NCBI GenBank assembly: GCA_030605895.1
Contig: JAUWHL010000319.1
Span: 1-6,677 of the forward strand
Direction of reading: 5' to 3'
Origin: Promethearchaeota archaeon
Lineage (GTDB): Archaea; Asgardarchaeota; Lokiarchaeia; Sigyniarchaeales; SOKP01
DNA: 6,677 bases
Below, one piece after another: positions 4,656-6,677 of this stretch (positions are counted from its first letter, which is position 1; every line of letters starts with the position of its first letter). A program made the translations under genes and the position numbers. The notes below the pieces were generated by a model. The model was not told the origin of the DNA. It saw nothing but the letters and a program-made list of their open reading frames with translations, and made no database searches.

Positions 4656-5486
4656 ATGGAGAGAATAAAAAGTTTATATTCGGAAGTAAAATCAATTTTT
4701 CTTACATGTTTTTTTGAAATGACACTCCAAATAAAGAAATTCATAATTTTTTCGAGTATAACCATCATTGCAATAATTTTAAATAGTTATTTACCTTATA
4801 TACTTATTCCACAATTACAAGTGCCTAACACTCAAGTTTATTTTTATCAATCTGGATTAAATACTTTTTATTTAATTATTATTTTTGCTGTATGTTTCTT
4901 TTTTTCAGGTATTATTTGCTCTGAATTTAGAGATAAAACAGGCATAATTATTTTCCCTAAAATTAATAAGTACAAATTAATAATAGGGAAATATCTCGGT
5001 AATTTAACCTTAGTTACTGGAGTTATTTGCATTTATTATTTATCCCTTGCACTTATAGGCTATAATTTTTATGGAGAGCCAATATCCTATAGATTGTTTT
5101 TTAGCTTTGGATTTGCATTATTATACGCTCTTGCTTTGAGTAGTTTTATTACTTTTTTTAGTTCATTTATGAAATCTGCGAAAGGTACAATTGTTATTAC
5201 AATTATATTGCTTCTTTTCGTGTTAAATATTGTTGATACATTAGTTATGGTAATTAGGATTGAATTTGAACCTATTTTTTCATTGAATTATGTAAGAAAC
5301 ATTATTACATTTATATTAGATCCAGATTTTTCAACAATGGATAGATATATGGAATATACGATTGGAGATTTTACAATAAGAACTTGGCTAACTCCAAGTA
5401 TTCAAGGAGCAATAATAGCATTTTTAATATATATGACTATATTTTTTCTATTTGCTTCTTTATTATTCAAACGAAGGCAATTGTGA
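4656..5486 (+). CDS. ABC-2 type transporter permease, apparently intact
   Basis: A 276-residue integral membrane protein with about six hydrophobic helices, near residues 29-51, 69-89, 117-136, 147-168, 176-200 and 250-271. After helix 2 comes the hallmark cytoplasmic segment of the family: SEFRDKTGIIIFPKINKYKL (89-108) then IIGKYLG (109-115), equivalent to 'EKxxGTLExLLxxPxxRxxLxxGKxLG' of ABC-2 permeases such as NosY-like proteins. A polar outside loop of about 50 residues (200-248) precedes the last helix, and the end is basic (FKRRQL), as expected inside. Such permeases work as dimers with an ABC ATPase to export or insert a substrate, often a lipid, drug or peptide; the substrate is unknown here. 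The partner ATPase directly upstream is broken, so the permease is an orphan here unless an ATPase from elsewhere serves it. Helices and loop show no damage. Confidence 0.85.
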   Translation: MERIKSLYSEVKSIFLTCFFEMTLQIKKFIIFSSITIIAIILNSYLPYILIPQLQVPNTQVYFYQSGLNTFYLIIIFAVCFFFSGIICSEFRDKTGIIIFPKINKYKLIIGKYLGNLTLVTGVICIYYLSLALIGYNFYGEPISYRLFFSFGFALLYALALSSFITFFSSFMKSAKGTIVITIILLLFVLNIVDTLVMVIRIEFEPIFSLNYVRNIITFILDPDFSTMDRYMEYTIGDFTIRTWLTPSIQGAIIAFLIYMTIFFLFASLLFKRRQL

Positions 5487-5624
5487 AATAATCCGAAATA
5501 TAATATGAAATAATTAATCTCTAATAATAAGAGGTCTATTACTTGTATAGGATAAAAAATCGATTATTTTGTATGTTACTATAACACGAATAATATGCCT
5601 TTAGCGATTAATAGAAATTGAAGA

Positions 5625-5635
5625 TTTTATAATAA
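5625..5635 (+). promoter_or_regulatory. TATA-like box for the zinc-ribbon gene
   Basis: TTTTATAATAA is centred about 30 nt before the GTG at 5660 and 42 nt before the ATG at 5672, so transcription would start just before the GTG. This suggests that the gene has its own promoter, separate from the permease. Confidence 0.4.
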
Positions 5636-5659
5636 TAGATTGAAAAAAATTAAAGTGAA

Positions 5660-6091
5660 GTGAAAATCTTTATGTCAGAAGAGATAAACAATAGTTTAAA
5701 TACAGAAATTGATGATTTAAAGAATAAAATTTCTATAGTAGAGGAAGAAAACGCTAAATTAACCTCTCAACTCGCTGAATTAAATAATTTACTTTTACAA
5801 AAAGATTCTGAGATTGAAGAACTTAACAAAACTATTTCTAAAAAAGATAAATTTATAGAAGAACAGACTGCACATCTTGAAAAACTCAAGGCTAAATTAT
5901 TCGTGTTAGAACCTCCAGAAATGCTTACGGATGATATTACAACTGAAGGACGAATAAAATGCGTGAGATGTGGTGCTGTCGGTAAAGACATAAAGGGCGT
6001 AGAAGATAAATCAAGAGTCTTAAGTTATGTGGGTAATATTCCGATGTATGCTAAGAAACATGTTTGCAAAAAATGTGGATATGAATTCTAG
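5660..6091 (+). CDS. Coiled-coil protein with C-terminal four-cysteine zinc ribbon
   Basis: 143 residues from GTG at 5660, or 139 from the ATG at 5672 (MSEEINNSLN), which I find equally likely: GTG is nearly leaderless, and the ATG has a weak GAAGTG ribosome site. Residues about 14-82 form a continuous acidic/basic coiled coil with leucines in heptads (IDDLKNKI, LTSQLAELNNLL, IEELNKTI, LEKLKAKL). After a Pro-rich hinge (LEPPEM), residues 99-143 form a zinc ribbon with C101xxC104 (CVRCGA) and C136xxC139 (CKKCGYEF), separated by a 31-residue loop with VEDKSRVLSYVGNIPMYAKK. The protein is presumably a dimer through the coil and binds nucleic acid or protein through the ribbon. This layout is frequent among Asgard archaeal small proteins, but the function is not known to me. 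All four cysteines are present and the gene looks intact. Confidence 0.78.
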   Translation: MKIFMSEEINNSLNTEIDDLKNKISIVEEENAKLTSQLAELNNLLLQKDSEIEELNKTISKKDKFIEEQTAHLEKLKAKLFVLEPPEMLTDDITTEGRIKCVRCGAVGKDIKGVEDKSRVLSYVGNIPMYAKKHVCKKCGYEF

Positions 6092-6115
6092 CGCACATTT
6101 GGAAAATGCAATGGA

Positions 6116-6340
6116 ATGATTTTTATTAAATCAATTATTACATTCCAATCGGATGATGGTCAGAAAAACCTAGTTCCATTAGGAATTAATAGTATAGATG
6201 GTTACTTAATTAAACAACCAGAAATTAATCAGGCGATTTTTATTAGTGAACGGGTGGAATTGATATATAATATTAACATCTTTGATGATTATTTTCAATT
6301 AAAAAAATTTTTCAATAAAAAATTTTTTGTTAAATCATAA
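6116..6340 (+). CDS. Unrecognised 74-residue protein
   Basis: A plus-strand frame beginning MIFIKSIITFQSDDGQKNLV, with alternating short hydrophobic strands and polar turns, suggesting a small beta-rich or alpha/beta domain. It has no cysteines, signal or clear membrane helix, and the end is Phe/Lys-rich (LKKFFNKKFFVK). No ribosome site is seen, and it begins 24 nt after the zinc-ribbon gene, so it could share that transcript. Right after its stop, another frame stays open to 6435 with sensible protein-like sequence (see next entry), so this may be the front part of a frameshifted gene. Function unknown. Confidence 0.45.
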   Translation: MIFIKSIITFQSDDGQKNLVPLGINSIDGYLIKQPEINQAIFISERVELIYNINIFDDYFQLKKFFNKKFFVKS

Positions 6341-6435
6341 AGGGAAAGAATGCGATCATAGCTGAAGTACTAGCAGAACAAATAGATATTGATCTTGAAC
6401 CTTCAAGAGTAACCATCAGAGATTTGACCACGTAA
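6334..6435 (+). pseudogene. Possible out-of-frame continuation of the 74-residue ORF
   Basis: A 33-codon open stretch without a standard start, reading KGKNAIIAEVLAEQIDIDLE then PSRVTIRDLTT and TAA. It has balanced helix-then-strand character and is less AT-rich than its surroundings. It begins at the very end of the 74-residue ORF, after A- and T-runs where slippage or indels are common, so a single frameshift would join the two into about 105 residues. It could also be chance. Confidence 0.3.
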
Positions 6436-6491
6436 ATAATTAGCACATATCGATTAACTGCGACATCAACTAATATATCCTTATTGTATTA

Positions 6492-6508
6492 GCTAAAAGT
6501 TTTTTAGC
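6492..6508. repeat. Inverted repeat GCTAAAA / TTTTAGC
   Basis: Perfect 7-bp arms around 3 nt (GTT), directly followed by C so that the right arm also reads GGCTAAAA on the minus strand, the motif doubled at 1255-1282. It lies in a gene-free stretch and could be a terminator hairpin or binding site. Confidence 0.35.
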
Positions 6509-6612
6509 CAAAGGATTTTATATGAATAGAAATGTTATGAAATACCGTTAAGTTATAATTTTTATTAAAGATTTTTTAATACTTTTAATTATAATTCATA
6601 GAACTTAAAGAT

Positions 6613-6657
6613 TTTGTATATATAAAGGCAATATCCTTCAAAATAAACTTATAAAAG
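6613..6657 (+). promoter_or_regulatory. Candidate promoter for a gene beyond the right edge
   Basis: Two TATA-like elements are present: GTATATATAAAGG around 6616-6628 and CTTATAAAAGAG around 6648-6659. The gene-free tail from 6436 to the window end (242 nt) holds otherwise only AT-rich inverted repeats such as TTATAATT/AATTATAA (6553-6560 and 6587-6594). No coding frame is seen. Confidence 0.35.
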
Positions 6658-6677
6658 AGATTATTTTTATTAATTAG

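Noticed and set aside
5767..5991. Minus-strand open frame of 74 codons
   Set aside because: Ser/Leu-rich antisense shadow of the coiled coil in the zinc-ribbon protein.
6553..6594. AT-only inverted repeat TTATAATT/AATTATAA as an origin or element end
   Set aside because: 8-bp arms of pure A/T are expected by chance in this composition; no iterons, replication gene or target duplication nearby.
1..6677. CRISPR array, tRNA, rRNA, insertion sequence or riboswitch
   Set aside because: No regularly spaced repeats, no tRNA-like GTTCGA/TTCGA arm with acceptor pairing, no transposase motifs and no long structured leader were found on reading both strands.

Overview
The window reads as a very AT-rich stretch of archaeal DNA, most likely from an Asgard archaeon of the Lokiarchaeia type. 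The archaeal call rests on TATA-like boxes placed about 25-32 nt before start codons with almost no leader, T-run ends after genes, and a few genes with strong GGAGG-type ribosome sites. The Asgard call is weaker. It rests on base composition, the long low-complexity spacers, and a small coiled-coil/zinc-ribbon protein of a style common in those genomes. No rRNA, tRNA, CRISPR array or transposase is visible.

Left part (1-1800): the 3' end of an unrecognised gene that runs in from the left edge, then a small protein with two helix-turn-helix-like segments. That gene has a leaderless-type promoter with a 19-bp perfect palindrome directly upstream. Next come two short minus-strand frames, one resembling the C-terminal end of a GNAT acetyltransferase. 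They face a plus-strand 69-residue gene with a strong ribosome site and a TTG start. Its 3' side overlaps what may be a decayed tail-anchored membrane peptide.

Middle (1797-3728, minus strand): a two-gene unit. The first gene is an OLD/AAA_15-type ABC-like ATPase. The second looks like a TOPRIM-like partner. Its best TOPRIM motif (EGKHE) lies before the first ATG, in the same frame as the ATPase and separated from it only by one TAA. So the second gene may start at a non-AUG codon, the two may be joined by readthrough, or a once-fused gene has been split. ATPase plus TOPRIM pairs are known from anti-phage systems (OLD, Gabija, PARIS), so this is the best candidate for a defence module here.

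Right part (3980-6677, plus strand): the remains of an ABC transporter ATPase, missing Walker A and much of the signature/Walker B region and cut by an in-frame TAG. It is followed four bases later by an apparently intact six-helix ABC-2 permease, which would be an orphan unless another ATPase serves it. A coiled-coil/zinc-ribbon protein, a 74-residue unknown, a possible frameshifted remnant and a promoter-like AT-rich tail close the window. Several frames cut by single stops, plus wide spacers, suggest an accessory region undergoing decay.
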